Below are positions 1 through 8,958 of a stretch of 64,000 nt of DNA, in pieces. How positions within the stretch are numbered: position 1 is the stretch's first letter; every line of letters starts with the position of its first letter. A model generated the notes under the pieces. That model saw only the letters and a list, made by a program, of their open reading frames with translations, did not search any database and had not been told where the DNA came from. The translations under genes and the position numbers were made by a program. The stretch lies in NCBI GenBank assembly GCA_965231925.1, contig OZ246894.1, positions 3,348,001 to 3,412,000 on the forward strand. Direction: 5' to 3'. This stretch comes from Poriferisodalis sp965231925 (lineage in GTDB: Bacteria > Actinomycetota > Acidimicrobiia > Acidimicrobiales > Poriferisodalaceae).

Positions 1-821
1 GCTCGGTCTCGGCCGACGAACTGAGCAGAAACCATGACCTCTCGGTCGCTGGTCAGGCCCAGCACTCCGCGGTCGAAGAGCCGGTGATGCATGACGCACA
101 GGCACAATCCGTTGGGGATGACATCTGGGCCGTTTACGGCCCACCATTGGATGTGTGCGGCTTCGAGGCCGACGGTGGTGCTGTCGAGTCGGCCGTCGAA
201 GCCGCACATGGCGCATCGATACTCGTAGGCCCGCAGCACCTTGATCCGGAATTCGGGGTCCCGGCGACGCTCGGGGATCGGGAGTTCGCGGGTCCGGTGT
301 CTGGCGAGCGATGCCTCTATCCCGTCGAGATCCAAGCCGACGCTCTCACAGATGCTTGGGTGCAGGCTCTCGGGCCAGTTGGACAGCAGCAGCGACCGCG
401 CCGCTGCGAGCATCAGCGCAGGATCGTCGAGTAGCGCCGCAGCGAAATCCGGTGCGAGGGAACCGACGGCTTGCGCCTTGCGGAGCGCCCCGTCGCTGGG
501 TTGGCCCGATCGGATCGGCGCGGTATGACTCACAGTCCACAGGCCGACATCGTTCTGCAATCGCCAGAACGGCTGCTCGGGATGCTGGACCTCGCGCTGA
601 GGACCGAAATCGTCAAGCCAAGCGCGCAACTTCGGCCCAACCTGTTCATAGACCAACCGCGAGATGCGATCGCTATGCAACTGGGCGATGGCGTGCAGCA
701 GCAAGAGCGGCTTGTGCGGAGCTCGCTTGCCTCGCTGCGTCCATTGCTTGATGTCGGCCACACGTGCCAACCAGTCCGCTGAGTTCTCCGTGCGCTCCTC
801 CGGCGGCCCCACGCAAGCCAT
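1..821 (-). CDS. Phosphorothioate-DNA-binding HNH restriction endonuclease, 3' end outside window
   Basis: This frame is open from an ATG at 821 (GTG at 812 also possible) to the window edge, so the C-terminus is missing. The N-terminal part (about residues 15-120) carries the pattern of the sulfur-binding domain of ScoMcrA-type enzymes: RGKRAPHKPLLLLHAIAQ, then FGPQ, then PFWRLQ. The C-terminal part (about 180-260) is an HNH domain with CAMCGF, GLEAAHI, a conserved Asn in NGLCLC, and MHHRLFDRG. Known relatives are type IV enzymes that cut PT-modified DNA. It lies about 7 kb from the ssp modification genes on the same strand, which suggests a link. Family call is firm; specificity is inferred. 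Confidence 0.85.
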   Translation of the reverse strand, partial: MACVGPPEERTENSADWLARVADIKQWTQRGKRAPHKPLLLLHAIAQLHSDRISRLVYEQVGPKLRAWLDDFGPQREVQHPEQPFWRLQNDVGLWTVSHTAPIRSGQPSDGALRKAQAVGSLAPDFAAALLDDPALMLAAARSLLLSNWPESLHPSICESVGLDLDGIEASLARHRTRELPIPERRRDPEFRIKVLRAYEYRCAMCGFDGRLDSTTVGLEAAHIQWWAVNGPDVIPNGLCLCVMHHRLFDRGVLGLTSDREVMVSAQFVGRDR

Positions 822-1040
822 CGTAGGACGCTGCGGATGCTCTCTCAGATAAGCCCTTCGTCCTGCCCGCCTGGCGGACCGCAGCCACCGTCTCGCCCTC
901 CGGGTCATCGCACGCGTCGATTGCGCAGTCGCCCGGCGACGTCGCGCATGGCGGCGACCCCGGCTGGGGCCACAGTCGGACCTCGACGGAGATCTCAAGC
1001 AACGCAGGCTTCACCGAGCAGAGCCGACGACTTTACACAT

Positions 1041-1097
1041 TATGATATTTCATCTATTTTCAACTCATCATGACGAGCGATAGGAACAGGAGCGATC
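1041..1097 (+). promoter_or_regulatory. Promoter and RBS of the toxin-antitoxin pair
   Basis: An AT-rich patch in an otherwise GC-rich region contains TATGAT at 1041-1046, a good -10 box. CAGGAG at 1087-1092 lies 5 nt before the antitoxin ATG. The A/T-rich sequence after the -10 could hold the operator of the RHH antitoxin, which is inferred from how such pairs autoregulate. Confidence 0.45.
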
Positions 1098-1382
1098 ATG
1101 GCGGCTATCGTTGAAGACATGGAGGCCGAGGGTGCCGATGGAACGGCGGCTGCGACGGCCACAGTGCGCCTCGACGCCGAGGATCAGACGCTGCTCGACG
1201 AGATTGCGCCCGAGTTCGGCGGCCGGTCGGCAGCGATCAAGCAGGGCATCGCGATGCTGGCCGAGGATCATCGTCGCCGCCGCGCCCTGGACGCATTCAT
1301 GGAAGAGTGGTCAGCCGAGTCGGGACCACCCGACCCGGACGGCGTGGCTGCAATGAGTGAGCGCTACTTCAGCCGACCGTGA
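1098..1382 (+). CDS. Ribbon-helix-helix antitoxin, VapB-like
   Basis: This 94-aa protein has a basic/acidic ribbon-helix-helix region around residues 15-60 (ATVRLDAEDQTLLDEI, then GGRSAAIKQGIAMLAEDH). The C-terminal tail is acidic and proline-rich, as expected for toxin binding. The ATG follows CAGGAG at 5 nt. It overlaps the next gene by 4 nt (GTGA), so the two are translationally coupled. The likely role is neutralising the PIN toxin and repressing its own promoter. Confidence 0.75.
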   Translation: MAAIVEDMEAEGADGTAAATATVRLDAEDQTLLDEIAPEFGGRSAAIKQGIAMLAEDHRRRRALDAFMEEWSAESGPPDPDGVAAMSERYFSRP

Positions 1383-1759
1383 TTTTCGACGCCGGCGTTC
1401 TCGTCGCCATTGATCGAGACGAGCCTGCTGCCAAGGATTTCATCGAGGCCGCACGTCATGCGGGCGAGACGCTGCGCACGACTGCCCCGGCGGTCGCGCA
1501 GGTGTGGCGGAACGGCTCGCGGCAGGCCCATTTGTCTCGGCTCGTGGCTGCGCTGGACGTGCACCCATTCACCGCAGCGCAGGTCTCGCTGGTCGGAACG
1601 CTGCTGCGCCGCTCGGGGGCGTCCGACGTGGTCGACGCTCACCTGGTCGCATGCGCGATACGTCTGGACGACACCATCATCACCTCTGATCTCGACGACT
1701 TCACACGTCTCACAGCGCACCTCGGCGAAGCAGAACCACGAGCACGGCATTGGAGCTGA
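1379..1759 (+). CDS. PIN-domain ribonuclease toxin, VapC-like
   Basis: This 126-aa protein has the length of a VapC toxin. The PIN acidic residues are visible in FDAGVLVAID near the N-terminus, in DVVDAHLVACA around residue 82 and in ITSDLDDF around residue 100. It starts at a GTG overlapping the antitoxin stop. Family members cleave RNA using metal bound by these acids; the target here is unknown. The pair sits at the edge of the PT defence island and may stabilise it. Confidence 0.8.
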   Translation: MIFDAGVLVAIDRDEPAAKDFIEAARHAGETLRTTAPAVAQVWRNGSRQAHLSRLVAALDVHPFTAAQVSLVGTLLRRSGASDVVDAHLVACAIRLDDTIITSDLDDFTRLTAHLGEAEPRARHWS

Positions 1760-1865
1760 GATACCCCAGTCGGTCACCCAGATCGAGTGCGCCCGAGTGC
1801 CCATGGACAGAGAGGCGACGTCCCGATGAGAACGACGAATCCCTCCGGAGGCCAAGCCTGCCGCG

Positions 1866-3491
1866 TCAGTGAAGCAAATCGGCAGCCAGCTGCCGGTCGT
1901 GACACAACCTGTCGATCAGCTCGTCGAACGTCAGCGACTTGCGATCCAGCATCGGCTGAAGCCGATCCTCCACGGTGTTGGCGCAAGTGAGGTAGTGGAC
2001 GTCCACTGGCTGCGTTTGCCCGATCCGTACGACACGATCAACGGCTTGCGCATTGGCAGACGGGTTCCACCATCGGTTGATGAAAATGACCTGAGTCGCC
2101 TCGGTCAGAGTCAGTCCCTCGCTGCCGACGCGCATCGAGGCAGCGAGCGCTACACACTCAGGGTCGTTCTTGAACTTCGCGACTGCACGCTCCCGCGCCT
2201 CCAGCGACTGCTGACCGATCAAAAGCTGGCAACCGATGCCGGAATGCCGAAGCCGCTCACTGAGATGCCTCAACGGGTCGATGGTGAATGAGAACACCAC
2301 CGTCTTGCGTCCGCGAGCAGCCGCGGCCTGCACCAGATCACCAGCACGATCCAGCTTCGCACTGTCGCCCGAGACTGGCTCGAGGTCGCAGATTGATCGC
2401 AAGCTGTTGAACAACGCCAAGAATTTTCCAGGGCCATTCGATGACAAACTCCGAATCGCCTCTCCATATGCAGCACGTTGAGTCGGAAGCAGTTCGCACT
2501 GGACCATGTGCTCGGCAGCTTTCGGCAACTCGGGGAGCACAGATTCCTTGATACGCCGAAGCAGATAGGGACGGACACGGCTGCGCAGTACATGTAGCCC
2601 TAGCCGGTCGTCATCGATCGCGTACCTTCGCGGTTCAAGCAGTGAGAGCAAGCAAGCAAGATCCGCAGCATCGCGCTCCACCGGTGTACCGGTAAGCAGC
2701 CAGAGCCTGCTCGAGTTGATACGGCGGACAGCCTGGCTCACTTGGGATTCAGCCTTGCGGAGTCGATGCGCCTCGTCGGCAACGATTAGTTCAGGTAGCT
2801 CTTCTTCGAGCCAAGGCCACAGATCGCGCACTTCTTCGTAGCTTGCCAGGACGATGTGTGACCGCGCCAAGAGACCGCGCCAGTAAGCCCCAGTGAATCT
2901 ACTGTCACGAATACCAGAATCTGCGGCTGTCAGCTCCGGCGCCCATCTACCCAGTTCCCGCCTCCAGTTGACGAGGAGTGTCCTCGGCGCGATGACCAGA
3001 CATGACCGCAGTTGGCCGAACCTATACAAACGTCGAAGAGCTGCGGCGACTTGCACAGTCTTGCCGAGACCCATGTCATCGGCCAGCACCGCCCGCTTTC
3101 GCCGGAGCAGGAAGGCAACGCCTCGGCGCTGAAAGGGATAGAGCTGATCCCTTACCTGCCGTGGCAGTAGAAGTGGTAGTACTGGTGAAAGCGACCGATC
3201 ATGGTCTCGCTCGCGTCCCGGTTGGGAGTTGAAAGTCCAATGCAATGTCACCGTACGTAACCCGTTGAGACGGCGCGTCACGGCTGCGTTGTTATGCACA
3301 AGCCATCGCGCAGCGGTGGCCAATCTTCGTGCTTCAGCGGTACGTGCCGGGAATTCGTCCGAGACCGTCGCATTCCGCAGTGACATGACGGACTGTCCGT
3401 TGCCCACTGACAGAGTCGCGACTATCGATGCGCATCCCGGCGAGGCCACGGATACTTCGACGACCGTTCGAAGCGGCAACTTAGAAATCAC
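1866..3491 (-). CDS. SNF2-family DNA helicase/translocase in PT cluster
   Basis: This is a SNF2/DEAD-like ATPase of about 541 aa. Motif I is DDMGLGKT (about residue 140), motif II is DEAH, motif III is LLTGTP, and motif VI is QAVDRVVRIGQTQ near the C-terminus. GTG 3491 is preferred because GGAG lies 5 nt upstream; a TTG at 3533 extends the frame but has no ribosome site. It is the last gene of the leftward run from sspA, after the DGQHR gene with a gap of about 90 bp. I infer it belongs to the PT-linked effector module, as DndH and SspFGH-type modules also contain NTPases, but I cannot assign an ssp letter. Confidence 0.8.
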   Translation of the reverse strand: MISKLPLRTVVEVSVASPGCASIVATLSVGNGQSVMSLRNATVSDEFPARTAEARRLATAARWLVHNNAAVTRRLNGLRTVTLHWTFNSQPGRERDHDRSLSPVLPLLLPRQVRDQLYPFQRRGVAFLLRRKRAVLADDMGLGKTVQVAAALRRLYRFGQLRSCLVIAPRTLLVNWRRELGRWAPELTAADSGIRDSRFTGAYWRGLLARSHIVLASYEEVRDLWPWLEEELPELIVADEAHRLRKAESQVSQAVRRINSSRLWLLTGTPVERDAADLACLLSLLEPRRYAIDDDRLGLHVLRSRVRPYLLRRIKESVLPELPKAAEHMVQCELLPTQRAAYGEAIRSLSSNGPGKFLALFNSLRSICDLEPVSGDSAKLDRAGDLVQAAAARGRKTVVFSFTIDPLRHLSERLRHSGIGCQLLIGQQSLEARERAVAKFKNDPECVALAASMRVGSEGLTLTEATQVIFINRWWNPSANAQAVDRVVRIGQTQPVDVHYLTCANTVEDRLQPMLDRKSLTFDELIDRLCHDRQLAADLLH

Positions 3492-3582
3492 AGCATCTCC
3501 ACTCCGGTCGGTGCCGAGATGTCTCAAAGCCAACTAGAATCGCTTCGAGTGCCAACCAAGGTCGCGCACCGGACCTTGGACG

Positions 3583-4581
3583 TCAGGTCCGCACTGCTTC
3601 CTCGATCTCTGTCCACATCGATTCAACTTCGTGGACGGCATCAAGTGGCAGTAGTTCCCTCCAGGCAGATCGCAGGCCGGACCGGCCGGTGATCTCCTCT
3701 TCGGACAATTGGTCCAGTCCGAGTTGCCAGCGGACAATTCTCTGGGCTACTCGCAGGCGCGACTTACGATCCTCGCTCGCGATTCGCCAATCATCGTTCT
3801 CGGTACGCACCAGCAAGAGGTGTCTCCAAGGCGGTCGATGCGCCGACCAAACGACTGTGCTCAGCGGCTGGAGCGCACGAGCGGCGGCTGGCAGTTCCAA
3901 GTCTTCGACCTCGGGAGACCTGCGACTCAACTCTCCGTCAAGCAGATCACGAGCCAGTTCTACGAGCAGTTCTTGGACAATAGGCCAAAACAGCACGTGG
4001 TCTTCGGTGCCTTCAGCGATGTCGGCACCGTGGTCGCGCATCGATGATGGGTCTTCACCAAGCACCGGCAACGCCGTGACTAGGCTATCCCAGGAGCGGA
4101 ACAACTCCTCGGCAAGTGCATCGATGACATCCTCTTCGGGACGAAACCTGATGAACTCTGTGAGTCGTTCGTTACTCGCACCCCATCCACGGTTGCGCCG
4201 AACCGGTGTCATGAGAAATTGGCCGTTCAGCTTGTACAGCATTTCCAAGCTAGTCCAATGACTCGAACCCGGTTGCACATTAGCCCCCGGACTCATCTTG
4301 ACTCTGCTTGATTCAAACTGGTTGCTGCCGGAGCGGAAGAACTTATGCTCAGTCACAAGACGCCGAGTAACGATCGCTATCGCATCATCCTCATCCATGA
4401 CGATGTTCTCGAATTTCGTCATGGATTTCGCATACCGGTTGAGGTGCCCGAACAATCGCCTGTAGCGAACCATAAATTCATCTGTAGCTTCGAGCATCCG
4501 TGGTGTTACAATTATGACCGAAACTTCCTCGTTCCGAAATCCTGATGGCTCGGTGAATTCTGAATCACGGCGGACTCCACC
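3583..4581 (-). pseudogene. DGQHR-domain (DndB-like) protein, C-terminal half, cut off by IS30
   Basis: The frame can be followed from the IS30 border (GVRRDSEFTEPSGFRNEEV) through VIIVTPR and FGHLNRYAKSM to the stop at 3583, about 330 residues. FRNEEVSVIIV, the LNRYAK segment and ENIVMDEDDAIAIVTRRL match the C-terminal half of DGQHR/DndB proteins. The N-terminal half lies on the other side of the element. An internal ATG at 4497 could start a short product, but it would lack the DGQHR motif. DndB represses dnd genes in Dnd systems; its role beside ssp genes is not established by this sequence. Confidence 0.8.
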
Positions 4582-5611
4582 GGTGGTTGCGAGTGATCGG
4601 TCATGATGACCGGTTGTTCAACACAGCAACCACCAGTGGAGGTGTCCAGTATGGCAGCGAGGCTGAGCGCGTTCGAGCGCGCCCGGATTGAGGCGATGAG
4701 ATCGGCGGGAGCGACCGCTGAGGACATCGCGGTGGTGCTGGGCCGGCACCCGGCGACGGTCTATCGCGAGCTGGGCCGCTGCGGCGGCCCCAAGGCCGTG
4801 TACGACGCGGCGTCAGCGACCGCTGACGCGAGCCGCCAGGCGCGGCGGCCCCGGGCATGCAAGCTCGAAGCGGACCCGGTGCTGGCCGCCCAGGTGAAGC
4901 GCAGGATGAACCAGCGCTGGTCGCCGCAGGCGATCAGCGCCGATCTCGCCGGCGAGGGACAGCGGGTATGCGCGGAGACGATCTACCGGGCCGCGTACAG
5001 CGGCTGCGGGCTCGGCGCCGACGCGTGGAAAGACCTGCCGAGGGGCCGCCGGCGTCGCCGTCCGCGCAGCCGCCACCGCGAAAAAGCCAGCCCGCTGGGG
5101 GATTATCGGCCTTTGAGCGAGCGGCCCCCAGCCGCCGAAGACCGAGACGAGGCGGGCCACTGGGAAGGCGACCTGATCATCGGGGCAGCCAACCGCAGCG
5201 CCGCGGCCACCCTGGTGGAGCGCGTCAGCCGCCACACGCTGGTCGTCGCATTGCCCCACGGCTACACAGCGCCCAACGTCGCCGCCGCGGTCACCGCCGC
5301 GTTGGCCCGCCAGCCCGCCCATCTGGTGCGCAGCCTCACCTGGGACCAAGGCCGCGAGATGGCCCGCTGGGCCGACATCGAAACCGCGCTCGGCATCGAG
5401 GTGTTCTTCTGCGACCCCCACAGCCCATGGCAGCGCGGCACCAACGAGCAGACCAACGGGCTGCTGCGACGCTGGCTGCCCAAAGGCACACCGCTGAACC
5501 TCAGTCCGCTGCGACTGTCAGTCATCGAGGACAACCTCAACTGGATGCCCCGCCGACTCCACAACTGGCAATCAGCCGCCGACATCTACACTCAACTCAC
5601 TCGCAACCACC
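4582..5611 (+). mobile_element. IS30-family insertion sequence
   Basis: A perfect 15-bp terminal inverted repeat (ggtggttgcgagtga at 4582-4596, its complement at 5597-5611) bounds one transposase gene. The element interrupts the DGQHR gene in the opposite orientation. Both borders read ccaccg, so the target duplication cannot be fixed by eye. Joining the two gene halves across one shared ccaccg gives a one-base frame offset, whereas trimming at the repeat ends restores the frame. The exact boundary therefore matters. Confidence 0.85.
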
Positions 5612-5616
5612 GATAG
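4651..5616 (+). CDS. IS30-family DDE transposase
   Basis: The protein has about 321 aa from ATG 4651, which follows GGAGG at 7 nt. An N-terminal HTH includes TAEDIAVVLGRHPATVYREL. The DDE catalytic core shows the first Asp in HWEGDLIIG, the second in TWDQGREM and the Glu in GTNEQTNGLLR, all typical of IS30. The length is normal and the frame intact, so the element may still be active. The stop codon lies just outside the right inverted repeat, so part of it comes from flanking DNA. Confidence 0.92.
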   Translation: MAARLSAFERARIEAMRSAGATAEDIAVVLGRHPATVYRELGRCGGPKAVYDAASATADASRQARRPRACKLEADPVLAAQVKRRMNQRWSPQAISADLAGEGQRVCAETIYRAAYSGCGLGADAWKDLPRGRRRRRPRSRHREKASPLGDYRPLSERPPAAEDRDEAGHWEGDLIIGAANRSAAATLVERVSRHTLVVALPHGYTAPNVAAAVTAALARQPAHLVRSLTWDQGREMARWADIETALGIEVFFCDPHSPWQRGTNEQTNGLLRRWLPKGTPLNLSPLRLSVIEDNLNWMPRRLHNWQSAADIYTQLTRNHR

Positions 5617-6042
5617 AGCTTGCCCACCCTCAACTATCGAACGGATAGCCGCAAGCCGATGTTGGCCGTCAAGCGCGTAGTACGTCTGCTCACCATTGAA
5701 TGTCAGCACTCCGAACGCTTCCGAGAGCTTTCGATCTCCGCTGAGAATCTTGAATTCAGGTATTTCCTCGATGCTGACGGGATACCACTGCGGTTCGCCC
5801 TCCATCGCCGCCACGACCAGTGAGTTGAAGAATCGATCCTCATGATTTGCCAAGTAGCTAGCGATCTCGCCGTGGGCTCGTGACCTATTGAGCTGGCGCT
5901 GTATCGCTTCAGACAGCAGATTCGGTCCGTGGATTTCTTCTGCAAATTTTACGTTTTCTGCCAATTCTCTCATGGTCATGCGTACCAAGAAGTAGTCCCA
6001 GCGGCCCATCTTGGCACGAATAGCCGGATAAATCTGTGTCAT
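5612..6042 (-). pseudogene. DGQHR-domain (DndB-like) protein, N-terminal half
   Basis: This is the 5' half of the gene continued at 3583-4581. It encodes about 143 residues ending in YYALDGQHRLAAIRSIVEGG, which contains the diagnostic DGQHR motif, before reading into the IS30 repeat and stopping at 5572. AAAGGGAG lies 8 nt before ATG 6042; a GTG at 6048 is an alternative. It follows the GIY-YIG gene by about 40 bp on the same strand, so it was part of the ssp-linked transcription unit before the insertion. Confidence 0.82.
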
Positions 6043-6084
6043 CGTCACTGCTCCCTTTGTAGCCCAACGTTCGTTTGGTCAACT

Positions 6085-6558
6085 TCACACTCGCTGTGGT
6101 CGGCACACTCTCGCCACGAGTCGCTGACTACGCGGCACGTTTCGATTTGCCGGCGGACTCAGTATTTGAATGAGTTCCGACTCCGCCGCCATTGACCACG
6201 CAGTACTTTGTTGGCTGTGTTCACCAGGAACCACAGCAAAGACGAAGTCCAGATGACCGAACACCTCGTGGCATCGTGAGATGAGCGGATTCTGAGATAT
6301 CGGTTTTGCGTGCCGTAAGAATCGATGTCGAAGATTATCGGACCGTCCTACATACATTGCGTTACCCAACACCTTGGGCAACTGATATATAGCGGCAAGA
6401 CGAGTGCTCGCAGTTGTCAGGAGGTAGACACCGGATCGGGCAGGAACACTGTCGCGGTACAGTGAATTGAGCGGTACCCGTTGCCAGTGCACCCCTCGAA
6501 GTACTTCCGCCACTCGTTCCCAAGCAGCACGCTCAAGCGACCATCCGTCAGAGTTCAC
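6085..6558 (-). CDS. GIY-YIG-like nuclease-domain protein in PT cluster
   Basis: A protein of about 157 aa shows a GIY-YIG-like core: SGVYLLTTAS, then after about 20 residues AMYVGRSDNLRHRFLRH, with a Glu later in AESELIQIL. GTG 6558 overlaps the upstream stop by 11 nt and suits coupled translation. An upstream GTG at 6621 would add 21 residues with a larger overlap. GIY-YIG domains cut DNA by one-metal hydrolysis, so this is a candidate nuclease of the module. I infer the role from context; the catalytic residues are only approximately placed. Confidence 0.6.
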   Translation of the reverse strand: MNSDGWSLERAAWERVAEVLRGVHWQRVPLNSLYRDSVPARSGVYLLTTASTRLAAIYQLPKVLGNAMYVGRSDNLRHRFLRHAKPISQNPLISRCHEVFGHLDFVFAVVPGEHSQQSTAWSMAAESELIQILSPPANRNVPRSQRLVARVCRPQRV

Positions 6559-8131
6559 TGTTCTGCTCTGACATTCTTGGAGGGCGCAACCGAGCACGTA
6601 GCTGAGATGCTGTTCGGACACCGCTCTGTCGATGATTGTTCAGTTGGGGAGTCATACCGCTATCCGCGCGTTCTGTGCGGTTAGCGCGAACATCAATCTG
6701 AACCGCCTCCGCATGTACGAGCGAAATCTGCTTCTCACCATGAATTATCAGGCTGACGCGATCTCCGCCGGCCACTTCAAGCGCTGCGAGAGCCGGCGCA
6801 AGTCGCCCAATTTCAGGGCCATGCATCGATGCAGGTCGCCAAATGACCGAGACTTCACCGCAGCCCACGGGCGACCGGACTTGCGCAGTGGACTTCTCCC
6901 CAAAGCCTACGCCAAGTGCGATCGAGACTTCAGGCGGAACCCCCGGCAGGCTGTAACCTTTCAAGAATCGGCTCTCGACGTTGAAAGTCCAGAACGGATC
7001 TCCGGCTTCGGTAATGCCGTCCGTGACGTCGTCAAGAGTCCCCAAATGGCCGGAGTAGCTACGTGCTTCGCTCACCCAACCATGTTCGATTCGGAAGGCC
7101 GGTGTCTCCAGGTATGCCCTAACGCTCGATTCGCGGACATCGAATAGACGCGGGATCTCGTCGAGCAGACGACTCAGCCTGGTGGAACCGCCGTCCTCGT
7201 TGATGCGTTGGCGAATCTCGGCTGGGATCCCTTCGTATACATCATCAACCCATTCTTCGAAGCCCCAAGTGGTCTTGGAAGCTCGAACGACACCCTCCAT
7301 GCCCGCGAGCGCAGCATCCACGCGAAACATCGGTCCATCGATTTCAGGTCGCAGCCGGTCCTCGATCTCCGATCTCGTCGCCGGTCGGCCAATCGATATC
7401 AAAGCGGACGCGACCTGTGCCCGGCGTGTCGCCGCGAGAACAAGCACGCCACACGTCCTCGTCAGCCCAGCGACCGACAGCATCTCCGCCCAGTCGTCAC
7501 CCCAGCGTTGGCCCAAATCCGACCGGTGCAGTCGTGCTTCGTCAACGCACCCGAAGTCATCGCTGAATTCGCGCGCCAGTGCCGCAAGTCGACCTGCTGC
7601 GACAACTGCTCTGCGACTCGTCCAGATTCCTCCGTTGTCTTGGTAGCCGAGTTCCACCATGAGTCGTCGCGAGATGATGCGGCCCGAGAGGTCGTCAACC
7701 CCTCCCGTGAGCGCAGCGATGGCGCCTCGGAGGCGTTCATCATCCGCGAAATCGCCCAACCAGTCCGTCAGGGGCGAAATCACTTGGACAAGAAATGGCC
7801 CGAGCGCTTCGTCGATCCGTGACCGCAGTTTCGATTCGATACCGCGTATTCGTTCTCCCGTGCGACCAACAGAACGGCCAATCTCGGCCAACGAGAGTGG
7901 CACGGCAGCGGCGATACGGCTCTCGAGCACTATGACACCGACATCATTGGTTTCTGCAATAAGTTGTCCCAACGCGCTGATCGCGTCTCGAATGATGTGG
8001 GCGATTTCCGAATCGTTGTCACGGCGAAGCCCCGAACACGGAGTTTGGCCAAGCACCTCCGCATCTCCTTCGGCGGTGCCGCCGTTGCTCTGCCCGACCT
8101 CCTCGTCAATCACAGCGCGCAGACCGTGCAT
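6548..8131 (-). CDS. Sigma-region-4-like / winged-helix protein in PT cluster
   Basis: The product has about 527 aa from ATG 8131, overlapping the sspD 3' end by 22 nt. Residues around 65-110 (PLSLAEIGRSVGRTGERIRGIE) look like the helix-turn-helix of sigma factor region 4. A second HTH-like part follows around 265-370 (ISIGRPATRSEIEDRL, then SRLLDEIPRLFDVRESSV). The C-terminal 120 residues are unrecognised. No sigma region 2 is seen, so it is probably not a working sigma factor. It is the first gene after sspD and probably belongs to a PT-linked effector module or senses DNA. Function is unknown. Confidence 0.6.
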   Translation of the reverse strand: MHGLRAVIDEEVGQSNGGTAEGDAEVLGQTPCSGLRRDNDSEIAHIIRDAISALGQLIAETNDVGVIVLESRIAAAVPLSLAEIGRSVGRTGERIRGIESKLRSRIDEALGPFLVQVISPLTDWLGDFADDERLRGAIAALTGGVDDLSGRIISRRLMVELGYQDNGGIWTSRRAVVAAGRLAALAREFSDDFGCVDEARLHRSDLGQRWGDDWAEMLSVAGLTRTCGVLVLAATRRAQVASALISIGRPATRSEIEDRLRPEIDGPMFRVDAALAGMEGVVRASKTTWGFEEWVDDVYEGIPAEIRQRINEDGGSTRLSRLLDEIPRLFDVRESSVRAYLETPAFRIEHGWVSEARSYSGHLGTLDDVTDGITEAGDPFWTFNVESRFLKGYSLPGVPPEVSIALGVGFGEKSTAQVRSPVGCGEVSVIWRPASMHGPEIGRLAPALAALEVAGGDRVSLIIHGEKQISLVHAEAVQIDVRANRTERADSGMTPQLNNHRQSGVRTASQLRARLRPPRMSEQNSEL

Positions 8132-8958
8132 TGCTCGTCTGAGTCGTCTTCGTCGAATGCGTTGGCGAGGACCTCGATCAGCGGGATGTTGCGGCGGGCC
8201 GTCTTGGCACGGGCCAGGGCATCCGCGTGGCGGTCGAGGATCTCGGTGCGGCGGGAGCGGAGCTGGACGAGCGTCTCGCCGCCGCTCCATGTGTACTGAC
8301 GACCTGCCATGGCGCGATCGCCGAAGTCGGCATTGCCGTCTACGCCGGCGTCGAGCAACATTTTCTGTTCGATGGCAATGGCTCGCTCGTAGAGCTCAGG
8401 GTGACGGTCGGCGAGGCCAATCCACTCGACTTTGCGCTGATAGAAGCAGAAGTAGCAACCCGAACGTGTGCGCCATTCGTAGTAGGCGGGCAGACCGATG
8501 CCTGCATCGTCGAGGATCTTCATGACGCCGTCGTGATCGATGCCATCGTCGACGAATGGGAAGCGGCTCTCAATGTTCGGCTTCGTTGAGATGTAGCCCT
8601 TGCGGTTCGCTTCGTCCGCTCGGATGGCTACGAAGGAGATTGCAGGCTCGTCGCCGATCCACGCCTCGATCGGCTTGATCTTCATCACCTTGGTACACCA
8701 GCGCATCTGCGGTGACGGCAGTGCCCCGCGGAACACCTCGAACCAGTGGTCGAACCCTCGCTCTGAGTTCAGACGGACGATCGGCTTGCCCAAGATGACC
8801 TCGAGCCGTGTCAAGAACTCGTAGGTCTCGGGAAGCTCGGCACCCGTGTCGCAGAAGAAGTACTCCATCTCCGGCACCCGCTCGCGCAGATAGAGCGCAA
8901 GTGCGCTCGAATCCTTGCCGCCGGAAATGCCGCAGATGTGGCGAACCGGCGCGGTCAC
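8110..8958 (-). CDS. sspD: SspD, PAPS-reductase-like ATP pyrophosphatase
   Basis: This 282-aa protein has the SGGKDSSALAL PP-loop near residue 14 that defines ATP pyrophosphatase/PAPS-reductase folds. Cysteines lie in MRWCTKVMK, in SGCYFCFYQRK and near the C-terminus (CTVC), suitable for metal or iron-sulfur binding. In PT systems DndC/SspD activates the backbone for sulfur insertion. At 282 aa it is clearly shorter than canonical DndC, which with the DUF4007 neighbour favours Ssp over Dnd. GTG 8958 overlaps the sspC stop by GTGA. The reading frame looks intact. Confidence 0.85.
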   Translation of the reverse strand: MTAPVRHICGISGGKDSSALALYLRERVPEMEYFFCDTGAELPETYEFLTRLEVILGKPIVRLNSERGFDHWFEVFRGALPSPQMRWCTKVMKIKPIEAWIGDEPAISFVAIRADEANRKGYISTKPNIESRFPFVDDGIDHDGVMKILDDAGIGLPAYYEWRTRSGCYFCFYQRKVEWIGLADRHPELYERAIAIEQKMLLDAGVDGNADFGDRAMAGRQYTWSGGETLVQLRSRRTEILDRHADALARAKTARRNIPLIEVLANAFDEDDSDEQCTVCAL

